This document shows, in pieces, positions 1-8,463 of a stretch of 30,003 bases of DNA. Under the pieces are notes generated by a model. That model made no database searches. It saw only the letters and a list, made by a program, of their open reading frames with translations, and was not told the DNA's origin. The translations under genes were made by a program, and so were the position numbers. This DNA comes from an uncultured Sphingomonas sp. (GTDB lineage Bacteria; Pseudomonadota; Alphaproteobacteria; Sphingomonadales; Sphingomonadaceae), in the NCBI GenBank assembly GCA_946482655.1, contig CAMLSA010000031.1, forward strand, positions 1-30,003, read 5' to 3'. Each line of letters opens with the position of its first letter. The stretch's first letter is position 1.

Positions 1-49
1 CCCCCCCCCCACCCCCCCACTCTCTCCCTACACGACGCTCTTCCGATCT
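1..49. other. Sequencing artefact: poly-C plus Illumina adapter
   Basis: Positions 1-17 are almost pure C. Positions 18-49 match the 3' part of the Illumina TruSeq universal adapter, ending in CGCTCTTCCGATCT, with one mismatch at position 24 (C where the adapter has T). This is untrimmed library sequence at a contig end. Genomic sequence begins at position 50. Read on the minus strand, it would add a false tail beginning RSEERRVG to the gene at 50-307, a peptide typical of adapter-derived database errors. Confidence 0.97.
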
Positions 50-307
50 CCGCGCCCTGGCGGGACGGTGGCGCGCATAGGCGATCCAGGCGAAGAGCGG
101 GCAGAGCAGCAGCGCGAACGGCAAGGTGAAGGCGCTCGCGACAAACAGCCAGACGCCGATCGTGACGCCCGGAGATATGGTCGGCGCGCGCATCGCAAGC
201 TCGATCGCCGGATACAGCGCCGCCAGGTAGATCAGGCTGGCCGCGGCAAGGAGGACGAAGAGGCCGCGATCGGGCCGGGGCCGCGGCGCCGCATCGTTCC
301 TGGCCAT
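50..307 (-). CDS. Small membrane protein, 3' end missing at contig edge
   Basis: The reading frame opens with ATG at 307, behind an AAGGAGG ribosome-binding site about 8 bases upstream, and stays open for 86 codons to the last genomic base at 50. The protein begins MARNDAAPRPRPDRGLFVLL. It has a basic N-terminus, then two hydrophobic stretches at about residues 16-37 and 48-77, the second rich in Phe and Leu and ending in a basic RHRPARAR segment. This pattern suggests a two-helix inner-membrane protein. It lies 19 bases after the gcvPB stop on the same strand, so it is probably the last visible member of the gcv transcript. I do not recognise the family. The natural C-terminus lies beyond the contig edge. 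Confidence 0.72.
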
Positions 308-326
308 CGCCTCATCCTCCTTGCCT

Positions 327-1895
327 TCACTCCGCCGCCTCGGCCGCCGGCGGTTCGCGCCAGGCGAGAACGGGTTTCCGCGCCGCCGCCGTCTCGTCCA
401 GCCGCCGCCGGGGCGCGAAGACCGGGGCGGCCTTCAGCGCCGGATCACCGGCCCTGGCCCGCTCGGCCACTGAACGCAGGGCACCGATGAACTGATCCAG
501 CGCCGCCTTGCTTTCGGTCTCGGTCGGCTCGATCAGCATCGCGCCGTGGACGACGAGCGGAAAATACATCGTCATCGGGTGGAAGCCCTCGTCGATCAGC
601 CCCTTGGCAATATCGAGCGTGGTGAAGCCCTGGGCGAGCCCATGATCGCTGAACAGCGCCTCGTGCATGCACGGGCCGCTGTCCCCGAACGGCGCGTCGA
701 GGATATCGTCGAGGCTGCGCAGCACATAATTGGCATTGAGCACCGCATCCTCAGCCACCTGGCGGAGACCATCGGCGCCATGGCTGAGGATATAGGCCAG
801 CGCGCGGGTGAACATTCCCATCTGCCCGTGAAAGGCGGCCATGCGGCCGAAGCTCGATCCATGATGTTCGCCTGCGGTCTCCTCCTCGATGAGGAGATAT
901 TTGCCATCCTTCCTGTCGACGAACGGGAGCGGCGCGAAGGGCGCGAGCGCGGCCGAGAAGACCACCGGGCCCGAGCCCGGCCCGCCGCCGCCATGCGGGG
1001 TCGAGAAGGTCTTGTGGAGGTTGATGTGCATCGCGTCGATGCCAAGATCGCCAGGCCGCACGCGCCCGACGATCGCGTTGAAATTGGCGCCGTCGCAATA
1101 GACCAGGCCGCCCGCCGCGTGGACCGCATCGGAGATCTTCTTCATGTCGCGCTCGAACAGGCCGCAGGTATTGGGGTTGGTGATCATCACCCCCGCGACG
1201 TCGGGCCCGAGCCGCGCCTCGAGCGCGCCGAGATCGACCCGGCCTTCGGCGGTCGCCGGGATATTTTCCACCCGGTAGTTGCAGAAAGCGGCGGTCGCCG
1301 GGTTGGTGCCATGCGCCGATTCGGGGACGAGGATCACCGAGCGGGCGTCGCCGCGCGCCTCCTGCGCGGCGCGGATCGCCAGCAGGCCGCACAGCTCGCC
1401 ATGCGCGCCTGCCTTGGGCGCCATCGCCACCGCCGCCATGCCGGTCAGCGCCTTGAGCCACTCGCCGAGCTCATGGATGACGCCGAGCGCGCCCTGCACC
1501 GTATCGACCGGCGCGAGCGGGTGGATATCGGCGAAACCGGACATCCGCGCGACCTTCTCGTTGAGCCGCGGATTATGCTTCATCGTACAGCTTCCCAACG
1601 GGAAGAGGCCGAGGTCGATCGCGTAGTTCTGCCGGCTGAGGCGGGTATAATGACGCACCGCCTCGGGTTCGGGCAGGCCGGGCAGGCCTATCGGGGCCCT
1701 GCGTTCGAGGCCGCCGAGGCGGCTTTTCACCTGGGGCGGTGCGGGCAGGTCGACCCCTGTGCGGGCATAATCGTCGCGCTCGAAGATCAGCTTTTCCTCC
1801 AGCATCAGCCCGCGATTGCCGGTGAAGGTCGGCGGGGCGCCGGCCTTGCTGGAGGCTTCCGGACGCGTGACGCGGCCTTCGCTGTTCATGCTCAT
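327..1895 (-). CDS. gcvPB: Glycine dehydrogenase (decarboxylating), subunit 2 (P-protein beta)
   Basis: This is the PLP-binding half of the split P-protein. With GcvPA it decarboxylates glycine and passes the aminomethyl group to the lipoyl arm of GcvH in the cytoplasm. The 522-residue product has the usual family length. It shows [14 protein letters not shown] at about residues 97-110, [14 protein letters not shown] near 191, and the PLP-lysine motif [20 protein letters not shown] at 291-310, with K295 the expected Schiff-base lysine. The start chosen is ATG 1895, whose ATGA overlaps the gcvPA stop codon, a sign of translational coupling; a second ATG at 1889 (residue 3) is an alternative. 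The frame is open much further upstream, but that part only shadows gcvPA. Confidence 0.97.
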   Translation of the reverse strand: MSMNSEGRVTRPEASSKAGAPPTFTGNRGLMLEEKLIFERDDYARTGVDLPAPPQVKSRLGGLERRAPIGLPGLPEPEAVRHYTRLSRQNYAIDLGLFPLGSCTMKHNPRLNEKVARMSGFADIHPLAPVDTVQGALGVIHELGEWLKALTGMAAVAMAPKAGAHGELCGLLAIRAAQEARGDARSVILVPESAHGTNPATAAFCNYRVENIPATAEGRVDLGALEARLGPDVAGVMITNPNTCGLFERDMKKISDAVHAAGGLVYCDGANFNAIVGRVRPGDLGIDAMHINLHKTFSTPHGGGGPGSGPVVFSAALAPFAPLPFVDRKDGKYLLIEEETAGEHHGSSFGRMAAFHGQMGMFTRALAYILSHGADGLRQVAEDAVLNANYVLRSLDDILDAPFGDSGPCMHEALFSDHGLAQGFTTLDIAKGLIDEGFHPMTMYFPLVVHGAMLIEPTETESKAALDQFIGALRSVAERARAGDPALKAAPVFAPRRRLDETAAARKPVLAWREPPAAEAAE

Positions 1896-3262
1896 GCCGC
1901 GATCTCCGCTTCGAGGGCCTGGGCCAGGACTTCGACGTCCTCCGTGCTGCTGGTTTCGGTGACCGCTATGACGAGGCCGTTGGCGAGGTTCGTCGCCTCG
2001 GGATAGAGCCGGCCGAGCGAAACCCCGGCCAATATGCCCTGTTCGGCGAGCGCGCGGACGACCGGACGCGATTCCTTCGGCAGCCGGAGGGTGAATTCGT
2101 TGAAGAAGGGGCCGTTGACCAGCTCGACCCCGGGAATCCTTTCGAGCCGCTCGGCGGCCGCCACCGCGCCGGCATGGTTGAGCACGGCCAGATTGCGCAG
2201 ACCGGTTTCGCCGAGCAGCGTCAGATGGACCGAGAAGGCGAGCGCGCACAGCCCGGCATTGGTGCAGATGTTCGAGGTCGCCTTCTCGCGGCGGATATGC
2301 TGCTCGCGGGTCGATAGGGTGAGGACGAAGCCGCGCTGCCCGTCCGCGTCCATGGTGACGCCCGCCAGGCGCCCCGGCATCTGCCGGACATGTTTCTCGG
2401 CGCAAGCGAACAGGCCGACATAGGGGCCGCCGAAGTTGAGCCCGACGCCGAGCGACTGGCCCTCGCCGACGACGATGTCGGCGCCCATCTCGCCCGGCGA
2501 ACGGATCGCCCCAAGCGACACCGGCTCGGTCACCACCGCGATCAGCAGCGCGCCCCGTTCGTGGCAGCGCGCCGCCAGCTCGGAGAGGTCGGCGACATGG
2601 CCGAGGATGTTGGGGTTCTGGACGACGACGCAGCTGGTGTCGCCGTCGATCGCGTCGAGCAGGCGGGACATGTCGCCGCCCGGCGCGCCCGGCGTCAGAT
2701 CGGGCACGGCGATATCGAGAGCGTCGCCGGTGAAACGCGCCATCGTCCTGGCGAGGCTGACATAATGCGGATGGAGCCCGGCCGAGAGAATCGCCTTGCC
2801 GCGCCTGGTCACCCGGCGCGCCATGGTGATCGCCTCCCAGCAGGCGGTCGAGCCGTCATACATCGAGGCGTTGGCGACATCGCAGCCGAACAGCCGGGCG
2901 ACCTGGGTCTGGAATTCGAACAGCGCCTGGAGCGTCCCTTGCGCGATCTCGGGCTGATAGGGGGTGTAGCTGGTCAGGAACTCGCCGCGCTGGATCAGAT
3001 GATCCGCGCTCGCCGGGATATGATGCTTGTAGGCGCCGCAACCGAGGAAGAAGGGCGCCTCGCCCGCCGAGAGATTGGCGTTGGCGAGCCGCGCCATGTG
3101 CCGCTCGACCGCGAGTTCGGACGCGTGGCTGGCGAGGCCCGCGATCGGGCCGGCGAGGCGGGCCTCCTCGGGAACATCGCGGAAAAGATCGTCGATCGAG
3201 GCGGCACCGATCGTCCGGAGCATTGCGGCGCGGTCGGTATCGGTGAGGGGAAGATAGCGCAT
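1892..3262 (-). CDS. gcvPA: Glycine dehydrogenase (decarboxylating), subunit 1 (P-protein alpha)
   Basis: This is the other half of the two-subunit P-protein. The 456-residue product begins [20 protein letters not shown], the typical GcvPA opening (xRYxPxTxxDxxxML). Further family signatures are [20 protein letters not shown] near residues 72-91, the [20 protein letters not shown] stretch after it, and [15 protein letters not shown] in the last third. ATG 3262 has an AAGGAA ribosome-binding site 7 bases upstream. The gene follows gcvH after a 122-base gap holding a palindromic repeat, and its stop overlaps the gcvPB start by four bases. The two subunits should be made in equal amounts and form a heterotetramer. 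Confidence 0.97.
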   Translation of the reverse strand: MRYLPLTDTDRAAMLRTIGAASIDDLFRDVPEEARLAGPIAGLASHASELAVERHMARLANANLSAGEAPFFLGCGAYKHHIPASADHLIQRGEFLTSYTPYQPEIAQGTLQALFEFQTQVARLFGCDVANASMYDGSTACWEAITMARRVTRRGKAILSAGLHPHYVSLARTMARFTGDALDIAVPDLTPGAPGGDMSRLLDAIDGDTSCVVVQNPNILGHVADLSELAARCHERGALLIAVVTEPVSLGAIRSPGEMGADIVVGEGQSLGVGLNFGGPYVGLFACAEKHVRQMPGRLAGVTMDADGQRGFVLTLSTREQHIRREKATSNICTNAGLCALAFSVHLTLLGETGLRNLAVLNHAGAVAAAERLERIPGVELVNGPFFNEFTLRLPKESRPVVRALAEQGILAGVSLGRLYPEATNLANGLVIAVTETSSTEDVEVLAQALEAEIAA

Positions 3263-3277
3263 GGTCTATTTCCTTGG

Positions 3278-3375
3278 CCCCTCTCTTTCGGATGAGGGGT
3301 TGGGGTGGAGCCTATCCGCTGGGTGGGGACTCGTGAAGAAGCCCCACCCCCGGGCCCTCCCCCGAAGGGAAGGGG
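3278..3375. repeat. Compound GC-rich palindromic element between gcvH and gcvPA
   Basis: Three inverted repeats are packed into about 100 bases. CCCCTC 3278-3283 pairs with GAGGGG 3294-3299. GGGTGGGG 3321-3328 pairs perfectly with CCCCACCC 3342-3349. CCCTCCC at 3355-3361 pairs imperfectly with GGGAAGGG starting at 3367. It sits inside the gcv operon in a gap with no open gene. The style resembles short intergenic mosaic repeats of alphaproteobacteria, but I cannot search for other copies here. It could act as an mRNA processing or stability element, or partly terminate transcription; no T-run follows the stems. Confidence 0.6.
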
Positions 3376-3384
3376 TGAAGGAGG

Positions 3385-3756
3385 TCAGAGCGTTTCGCAG
3401 AACGCCTTGTACTCGGCGGCGTTCATCAAACCCTCGAGCTCGGCCGCATCGGTCAGCGACAGTCTGAAGAACCAGCCGTCGCCCTCGGGCGCGCTGTTGA
3501 CCAGCGCGGGGTCTTCCTCGAGCGCGCTGTTGACTTCGCTCACCGTGCCGGTGACCGGGGCGAACACGTCCGAGGCCGCCTTGACCGATTCCACCACGGC
3601 GGCCTCGCCGCCCTTGACGACGTTGCTGCCCAGGGCCGGCAGCTCGACGAAGACGATATCCCCCAACTGCGCCTGGGCATAATCGGTAATGCCGACGGTG
3701 GCGGTGCCCCCGGCGACCTGAATCCATTCATGCTCATCGGTATAATAGGTCGTCAT
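3385..3756 (-). CDS. gcvH: Glycine cleavage system H protein
   Basis: This is the lipoyl carrier that shuttles the aminomethyl intermediate between the P, T and L proteins. The 123-residue product starts [14 protein letters not shown], the standard GcvH opening, and carries the lipoylation motif [12 protein letters not shown], in which K59 is the lipoyl lysine. The [22 protein letters not shown] segment and a terminal [22 protein letters not shown] also fit the family. ATG 3756 has GGGAG 7 bases upstream and lies just after the gcvT stop (TGA at 3762-3760), so the two genes are effectively co-translated. Length is normal and no key residue is missing. Confidence 0.98.
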   Translation of the reverse strand: MTTYYTDEHEWIQVAGGTATVGITDYAQAQLGDIVFVELPALGSNVVKGGEAAVVESVKAASDVFAPVTGTVSEVNSALEEDPALVNSAPEGDGWFFRLSLTDAAELEGLMNAAEYKAFCETL

Positions 3757-3759
3757 GGG

Positions 3760-4890
3760 TCAGCTCCCTTGGCGGACGTAACGGTGTGGGACGAAAGGCA
3801 TCGGCGCGACCACCGCATCGAGCCGCTTGCCGCGCACCTCGATCTGGAGCGGACGACCGGGCATGGCGCTGCCGGCGTCGACATAGCCCATCGCGATCGG
3901 CACCTGCAGCGACGGGCTGAACCCGCCCGAAGTGACGGCGCCGACCTGGGCCGGCCCTTCGAAGATCGGCGCGCCCTCGCGCGCGGGCAGGCGGCCGCTC
4001 AGGCGCAGGCCGATCCGCTTGCGCGGCGGGCCCTCGGCGAAATGGCGGCAGACGATGGTGGCACCGGGAAATCCGCCTTCGGCACGACGGCGTCTGGGCA
4101 CCGCGAAGCCGAGGCCGGCGATCGCCGGGTTTATCGTCGGATCGAGATCGTGGCCATAGAGCGGCAGCCCCGCCTCGAGCCGCAGCGAATCGCGGGCGCC
4201 GAGGCCGATCGGCTTGACCTCGGGCTGGGCGGCGATCAGCGAGGCGATCTGCTCGGCATGGTCGGCCGGGATCGATATCTCGAAGCCGTCCTCGCCGGTA
4301 TAGCCGGACCGGCTTATCCACGCGGGGACACCCGCGATGTCGAATGCGCCCGCGGTCATGAACACGAGCATCTCGACTCCCGGGCAGATGCGGCCCAGCG
4401 CCTCGGCCGCCCTGGGGCCCTGCAGCGCGAGGAGCGCATGCTCGTCGAGGTGGTTGAGAGTGAGCTCCTCGGGCAGATATTCGTGGAGATGGGCGATGTC
4501 GTCGGCCTTGGTCGCGCCGTTCACGACCAGGTAGAAATCGCCCGCGCGGCGGGTCACCATCAGGTCGTCGAGAATGCCGCCATTGTCGTCGAGCAGAAGC
4601 GAATAGCGCATCCGGTCGACGCCGAGGTTGACGATGTCGCCGGGCAGCAGCGCTTCCAACGCCCTGTCGGCCGCGTTACCGCTGATCAGCAGCTGGCCCA
4701 TATGCGAGACATCGAACAGTCCGGCCGACTCGCGCGTCCAGAGATGCTCCGCGATGATGCCTTCATAGTGAAGCGGCATCTCGTAGCCCGCGAACGGCAC
4801 CATCCGCGCCCCGCGGGCACGGTGCCAGCGGTCGAGCGGCAATGTCTGGATGATCTCGACGGGATCTTCTGGGGGCTCTGATTCGGTCAA
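3760..4890 (-). CDS. gcvT: Glycine cleavage system T protein (aminomethyltransferase)
   Basis: GcvT transfers the one-carbon unit from aminomethyl-GcvH to tetrahydrofolate, giving 5,10-methylene-THF and ammonia. The 376-residue product contains RMVPFAGYEMPLHY near residues 29-42, SAGLFDVSHMGQL near 55-67, NGGILDDLMVTR with the conserved acidic pair, and ARDSLRLEAGLPLYGHDL, all typical of GcvT. I chose TTG at 4890: GGAG lies 7 bases upstream and the encoded start (LTESEPPEDPVEIIQTLPLD) fits the family. ATG codons further upstream in the same frame lie inside the riboswitch and are not plausible starts. It is the first gene of the operon and so is directly exposed to riboswitch control. Confidence 0.94.
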   Translation of the reverse strand: MTESEPPEDPVEIIQTLPLDRWHRARGARMVPFAGYEMPLHYEGIIAEHLWTRESAGLFDVSHMGQLLISGNAADRALEALLPGDIVNLGVDRMRYSLLLDDNGGILDDLMVTRRAGDFYLVVNGATKADDIAHLHEYLPEELTLNHLDEHALLALQGPRAAEALGRICPGVEMLVFMTAGAFDIAGVPAWISRSGYTGEDGFEISIPADHAEQIASLIAAQPEVKPIGLGARDSLRLEAGLPLYGHDLDPTINPAIAGLGFAVPRRRRAEGGFPGATIVCRHFAEGPPRKRIGLRLSGRLPAREGAPIFEGPAQVGAVTSGGFSPSLQVPIAMGYVDAGSAMPGRPLQIEVRGKRLDAVVAPMPFVPHRYVRQGS

Positions 4891-4899
4891 CTTGCTTCT

Positions 4900-4973
4900 C
4901 CGTGACGGCCAATGACGCCGGCTGCCCGCTTCAATCGGTGGGCGCCCGCCGGTCATTGCCCCCTCTGTCACGG
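4900..4973 (-). promoter_or_regulatory. Predicted riboswitch expression platform over the gcvT ribosome-binding site
   Basis: On the minus-strand RNA, CCGTGAC (4973-4967), next to the 3' edge of the second glycine aptamer, is perfectly complementary to GTCACGG (4906-4900), whose final GG begins the GGAG ribosome-binding site of gcvT. Between them, CAATGACCGGC (4958-4948) and GCCGGCGTCATTG (4922-4910) form a long nested stem. Together these could fold into one extended hairpin that hides the ribosome-binding site. CAGAG, expected in aptamer P1, abuts the first arm, so ligand binding could compete with it. No T-run is seen, so translational control seems likelier than termination. The switching model is inference. 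Confidence 0.6.
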
Positions 4974-5170
4974 AACCTGAGAGCATTCGCCGTGTCGGAG
5001 CCGACCCGGCTTACCCCTTCGGTGGGATGGTCGGCCATCCAGTTTCCTGGGGCCCGTCCATCCGCTTTCCAGAGTGTCGATCCTGCCCATGCGGTCCGTT
5101 GACCTGAGAGATTCCGGGGCGGTTGCTCCTTCGGCGGCTCCGGCTTACGCCGTCGCGCTCTCCCGCATGG
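4963..5170 (-). ncRNA. Tandem glycine riboswitch
   Basis: The minus-strand leader of gcvT carries two glycine aptamers in series. Aptamer 1 has GGGAGAGC (5164-5157), GCCGAAGGAGCAA and CTCTCAGG (near 5110-5103). The linker is followed by aptamer 2 with ACTCTGGAAAGCGG (near 5077-5062), CACCGAAGGGGTAAGCC, ATGCTCTCAGGT and the closing CAGAGGGGG. These are the conserved cores of the glycine riboswitch, whose tandem form classically controls gcv operons and turns on glycine breakdown when glycine is abundant. Outer borders are approximate. This explains most of the 400-base gap between gcvT and the lipoprotein gene. Confidence 0.95.
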
Positions 5171-5276
5171 CCAGCACCGGTTGCCCGGTGGCGACCGCCA
5201 CGGCTTGACGTGATGCCCCGGCGGAGTCAATCGCGGATGTGGCGGCGCAGCAAAATGATCCACAGGATTCCGGCTC

Positions 5277-5292
5277 CCCTCCCGGAGGAGGG
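5277..5292 (-). terminator. Short GC hairpin downstream of the lipoprotein gene
   Basis: CCCTCC 5277-5282 and GGAGGG 5287-5292 form a perfect 6-bp stem with a 4-base loop, 10 bases past the lipoprotein stop on the minus strand and upstream of the gcv riboswitch. It could terminate the lipoprotein transcript, although no clear T-run follows. It resembles the palindromes near 3355 and at 24299, so it may equally be a copy of a dispersed repeat. Confidence 0.4.
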
Positions 5293-5302
5293 AATGTCAG
5301 CT

Positions 5303-5980
5303 CTAGCGCGAAGCGTTGTACGCCAGCTGGCTCTCAGTGAGCTGGAAGCCGACCAGCAGCTCGAAATTGGCCTTGTTGACCGCCTCGCGCACGGCCGGCT
5401 CGTTCATCGGGTCGAGCGCGGCGTCGGCGTCGCCGGCCTTGCGCTTGCGGTTGATCCGCTGGACGATCTCCGGGGGCAGGGTCGCCGCGGCGCGCGACAC
5501 CATCGCGGTCGCCGAGGCGCGGGTGCTGCCGCGCAGCTGGCCGTCGGCGAAATTGATCACCACCTGGCCGACCTGTTTCGATTCGAGCTGGGTGCCGCCG
5601 CGCAGCACCGTGGCGAAATAGGGCAGAGTAATGGTGCGCGCGGGGCCAGCCTCGGTGCGGCGCGCCATGACATCGAAGCTCGCGGTCACCTGAATCTGCT
5701 CGCCGCCTTCGTTGCACGCCGACTGGAGATTGGCGATATTGGCGGTAACGTCGATCGCCTCGACATTGCGCGAGGCGGCCGGATCGAACAGGGTGATGTC
5801 GCCCGTGTAGGTCGCGATCGCCGCGGCCGGACAGGCCGAACGCGCGATCTTGAAGCCGCCGCGCTCGTCGAACTCGGTATCCGTCTTGCAGCCGGCAAGC
5901 GTCAGCGCGGCCAGCAGGATCGCGGCCGGGAGGATCGCGGTCGATTTCGAAAACTGCACTTGTACGGCATCCTTCATCAT
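5303..5980 (-). CDS. Putative lipoprotein of unknown function
   Basis: The 225-residue product begins [20 protein letters not shown] and has a hydrophobic core at about residues 14-29 and the lipobox LTLAGC. C31 is the likely lipidated cysteine after signal peptidase II cleavage, so the protein should be anchored in the envelope. The mature part is soluble, with stretches such as [20 protein letters not shown] and [14 protein letters not shown] that suggest beta structure. I recognise no catalytic motif or named family. Start ATG 5980 or the adjacent ATG 5977 are equally possible; neither has a strong ribosome-binding site. It is divergent from ispH, with a 90-base gap that should contain both promoters. 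The reading frame continues upstream, but only as a shadow of ispH. Confidence 0.85.
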   Translation of the reverse strand: MMKDAVQVQFSKSTAILPAAILLAALTLAGCKTDTEFDERGGFKIARSACPAAAIATYTGDITLFDPAASRNVEAIDVTANIANLQSACNEGGEQIQVTASFDVMARRTEAGPARTITLPYFATVLRGGTQLESKQVGQVVINFADGQLRGSTRASATAMVSRAAATLPPEIVQRINRKRKAGDADAALDPMNEPAVREAVNKANFELLVGFQLTESQLAYNASR

Positions 5981-6070
5981 GGTCCGGAGCGATGCGCGCA
6001 CGCCCGGCAGGTCGCATCGATCATAGGAAGCGGCTTTCGCACAGGCAAGCAATCGCTTAAGGGCGGCCCC

Positions 6071-7018
6071 ATGCTTGACCCGGTAAAGCCTTCTCTCGAC
6101 CTTCTCGTCGCCGCCCCACGCGGTTTCTGCGCCGGGGTCGACCGGGCGATCCGCATAGTCGAGCTGACGCTCGAGAAATATGGCGCGCCGGTCTACGTCC
6201 GCCACGAGATCGTCCACAACAAGTATGTCGTCGATACGCTCAAGTCCAAAGGCGCCGTCTTCGTCGAGGAGCTGGATGACGTGCCCGACGGCGTGCCGGT
6301 GGTCTTTTCGGCGCATGGGGTGCCCAGGGCGGTGCCCGAGAAGGCGAGCGAGCGCGGGCTCAACTTCCTCGACGCGACCTGTCCGCTGGTCTCGAAGGTC
6401 CATCGCCAGGCCGAGCGCCTGGTCAAGGACGGCCACCACATATTGTTCATCGGCCATGGCGGGCATCCCGAGGTAATCGGCACCTTCGGCCAAGTGCCCG
6501 ATGGCGTGATGACCCTGGTCGAGACCCTCGCGGATGCCCTAACGGTCGCGCCGCCGGCCGGTCGGCTCGCCTATCTCAGCCAGACCACTCTGTCGGTCGA
6601 CGACACCGCCGAGATCATCGCCGTGCTGCGCCGCCGCTTCCCGGCGATCGTGGCGCCAAGATCGGACGACATCTGCTACGCGACATCGAATCGCCAGGCC
6701 GCGGTCAAGACGATCGCCGAGCAATGTGACGCGATGCTGGTGATCGGCGCGCCCAACAGCTCGAATTCGCTGCGCCTCGTAGAGGTGGCGGGGCGTCACG
6801 GGATCAAGGCATGGCTGATCCAGCGCGCCGCCGAAGTCGATTTCGCCTGGCTCGCCGGCGTGCACACGCTGGGCATCACCGCCGGCGCCTCGGCCCCGGA
6901 AATATTGGTCCGCGAGCTGGTGGACCTGCTCGCGACGCGCTTCGTCGTTCATGAGCGCGAGGTCGAATCGACCACCGAGGACATGCTGTTCAAGCTTCCC
7001 AGGGCTCTGGTGGCGTAG
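6071..7018 (+). CDS. ispH: 4-hydroxy-3-methylbut-2-enyl diphosphate reductase
   Basis: IspH catalyses the last step of the MEP isoprenoid pathway, reducing HMBPP to IPP and DMAPP with a [4Fe-4S] cluster. The 315-residue product has [14 protein letters not shown] with C20, [11 protein letters not shown] with C104, and [12 protein letters not shown] with C202, the three cluster ligands. It also has [26 protein letters not shown] with the catalytic Glu (E134), [15 protein letters not shown] and TAGASAPE. The ATSNRQ motif has Ser where the usual motif is ATTNRQ, a mild change. ATG 6071 is preceded by AAGGG and gives the standard N-terminus; the frame is open far upstream, but that part antisenses the lipoprotein gene and the riboswitch. 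It is followed at one base by thrB. Confidence 0.97.
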   Translation: MLDPVKPSLDLLVAAPRGFCAGVDRAIRIVELTLEKYGAPVYVRHEIVHNKYVVDTLKSKGAVFVEELDDVPDGVPVVFSAHGVPRAVPEKASERGLNFLDATCPLVSKVHRQAERLVKDGHHILFIGHGGHPEVIGTFGQVPDGVMTLVETLADALTVAPPAGRLAYLSQTTLSVDDTAEIIAVLRRRFPAIVAPRSDDICYATSNRQAAVKTIAEQCDAMLVIGAPNSSNSLRLVEVAGRHGIKAWLIQRAAEVDFAWLAGVHTLGITAGASAPEILVRELVDLLATRFVVHEREVESTTEDMLFKLPRALVA

Positions 7019-7019
7019 C

Positions 7020-7982
7020 ATGGCCGTCTACACGCAGGTCTCCACCGAGGAGATGATCGCCTTCCTCCACCGCTACGACCATGGCACGCTGATCTCGGCC
7101 AAGGGCATCGCCGAGGGCGTGGAGAACAGCAATTATCTGATCGAGACGACCGGCGGCCGCTTCATCCTGACGCTCTACGAGAAAAGGGTGGATGCGGAGG
7201 ACCTGCCCTTCTTCTGCGCGCTGACCGATCATCTCGCCTCGAAGGGGCTCAACATTCCCCGCATGCTGCGCGACCGGCGAGGCGAGCAGCTCCAGACACT
7301 CGCCGGCCGGCCGGCCTGCCTGATCGAATTTCTCAGCGGCGTCTCGGTTACCCATCCCACCCCGGCGCAGGCCTATGCCGCGGGCGGCGCGCTCGGCGAC
7401 ATGCACCGGGCGCTCGCCGATTTCCGGCTGAGCCGGCCCAACAGCCTCGATCTGGCCGGCTGGCACGCGCTCAGCAGCCGTTGCGGCGGGGATCTCGACC
7501 ATATCCATGCGGGCCTGGGCGAGCGGGTGCGTCGCGAGCTCGCATGGCTTGACGCCAATTGGCCAAGCTATCTCGCCACCGCGGTGATCCATGCCGATCT
7601 CTTCCCCGACAATGTGCTGATGCTCGGCGACGAGGTCAGCGGGGTGATCGATTTCTACTTCGCCTGCACCGATATCCGTGCCTGGGATGTCGCGGTGACC
7701 CACGCTGCCTGGTGTTTCGAGAATGACGGCACCGGCTATCATGCCGATCTCGGCCGCGCGCTGATCGCGGGTTATGATAGGCAGTTCGGGCTGAGCATCG
7801 AGGAGCGGCTCGCCTTTCCGGTCCTCGCGCGCGGCGCCTCCCTGCGCTTTCTGCTCACCCGCGCCTGGGACTGGCTCAACACTCCAGCCGACGCGATGGT
7901 GACGCGCAAGGATCCGCTCGCCTTTTTGCGCCGCCTCGATTTCTACGCCGAGGCCGATCCCGAGACTTTGTTGTCGATCTGA
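7020..7982 (+). CDS. thrB: Homoserine kinase (APH-fold, ThrB2 type)
   Basis: This enzyme phosphorylates homoserine with ATP in threonine synthesis. The 320-residue product opens MAVYTQVSTEEMIAFLHRYD and includes GIAEGVENSNYLIET near residues 29-43, as in the proteobacterial homoserine kinases with an aminoglycoside-phosphotransferase fold rather than the GHMP kinase ThrB of E. coli. The kinase motif VIHADLFPDNVL places the catalytic Asp at D193, and GVIDFYFACTD gives the metal-binding Asp D211. The start at 7020 lies one base after the ispH stop, so the genes are tightly coupled; an in-frame upstream start would overlap ispH and lacks similarity. Confidence 0.95.
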   Translation: MAVYTQVSTEEMIAFLHRYDHGTLISAKGIAEGVENSNYLIETTGGRFILTLYEKRVDAEDLPFFCALTDHLASKGLNIPRMLRDRRGEQLQTLAGRPACLIEFLSGVSVTHPTPAQAYAAGGALGDMHRALADFRLSRPNSLDLAGWHALSSRCGGDLDHIHAGLGERVRRELAWLDANWPSYLATAVIHADLFPDNVLMLGDEVSGVIDFYFACTDIRAWDVAVTHAAWCFENDGTGYHADLGRALIAGYDRQFGLSIEERLAFPVLARGASLRFLLTRAWDWLNTPADAMVTRKDPLAFLRRLDFYAEADPETLLSI

Positions 7983-7991
7983 GGCCTGTCG

Positions 7992-8432
7992 ATGAGCGAG
8001 TTGCCCCTGGTCGAGATCGCGACCGACGGCGCCTGCAAGGGCAATCCCGGGCCGGGCGGCTGGGGCGCGGTGCTGCGCTTCGGCGGGACCGAGAAGGATA
8101 TCTCGGGCACCGAAAATCCGACCACCAACAATCGCATGGAGCTGATGGCGGCGATTCGCGCATTGGAAGCGCTCAAGAAGCCATGCCGCGTCAAGCTATC
8201 GACCGACAGCCGCTATGTGATGGATGGCCTCACCAAGTGGATCCACGGCTGGCGCAAGAATGGCTGGAAGACTGCCGACAAGAAGCCGGTCAAGAATGCC
8301 GATCTGTGGCAGGAACTGCTTGACGCGGCGGCACCGCACCGGATCGAATGGATTTGGGTCAAGGGTCATGCCGGCCACCCCGACAATGAGCGCGCCGACA
8401 AGCTGGCGAGCGACGCGGCGCTGGGCCTGTAA
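7992..8432 (+). CDS. rnhA: Ribonuclease HI
   Basis: RNase HI cuts the RNA strand of RNA-DNA hybrids, removing primers and R-loops. The 146-residue product has all the active-site residues at a constant +2 offset from E. coli: D12 in [18 protein letters not shown]50 in [11 protein letters not shown]72 in LSTDSRYV, H126 in [14 protein letters not shown], and D136. The basic [20 protein letters not shown] segment at about 83-102 matches the handle region of type 1 enzymes. It starts 9 bases after the thrB stop and is the third gene of the ispH-thrB-rnhA group. Confidence 0.97.
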   Translation: MSELPLVEIATDGACKGNPGPGGWGAVLRFGGTEKDISGTENPTTNNRMELMAAIRALEALKKPCRVKLSTDSRYVMDGLTKWIHGWRKNGWKTADKKPVKNADLWQELLDAAAPHRIEWIWVKGHAGHPDNERADKLASDAALGL

Positions 8433-8434
8433 CC

Positions 8435-8460
8435 ATTCCTTCCCCTTTCCAGCGAGGAAT
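8435..8460. terminator. Weak hairpin between convergent rnhA and the next gene
   Basis: ATTCCT 8435-8440 and AGGAAT 8455-8460 form a perfect 6-bp stem with a 14-base loop in the 31-base gap between two convergent stop codons (8432 and 8464). The position suits a bidirectional terminator, but the stem is weak and has no T-run. Confidence 0.3.
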
Positions 8461-8463
8461 TGG

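Noticed and set aside
546..2006. 486-codon open frame on the plus strand over gcvPB/gcvPA
   Set aside because: It is a shadow frame with low-complexity Arg/Glu/His composition and no family match, opposite two certain genes.
5123..6070. In-frame extension upstream of ispH
   Set aside because: It runs antisense through the riboswitch end and the lipoprotein gene. The true IspH N-terminus ([20 protein letters not shown]) starts at 6071.
7020..8432. ispH-thrB-rnhA as a novel functional system
   Set aside because: All three are ordinary housekeeping enzymes with intact motifs, and I recall this grouping in other sphingomonads.
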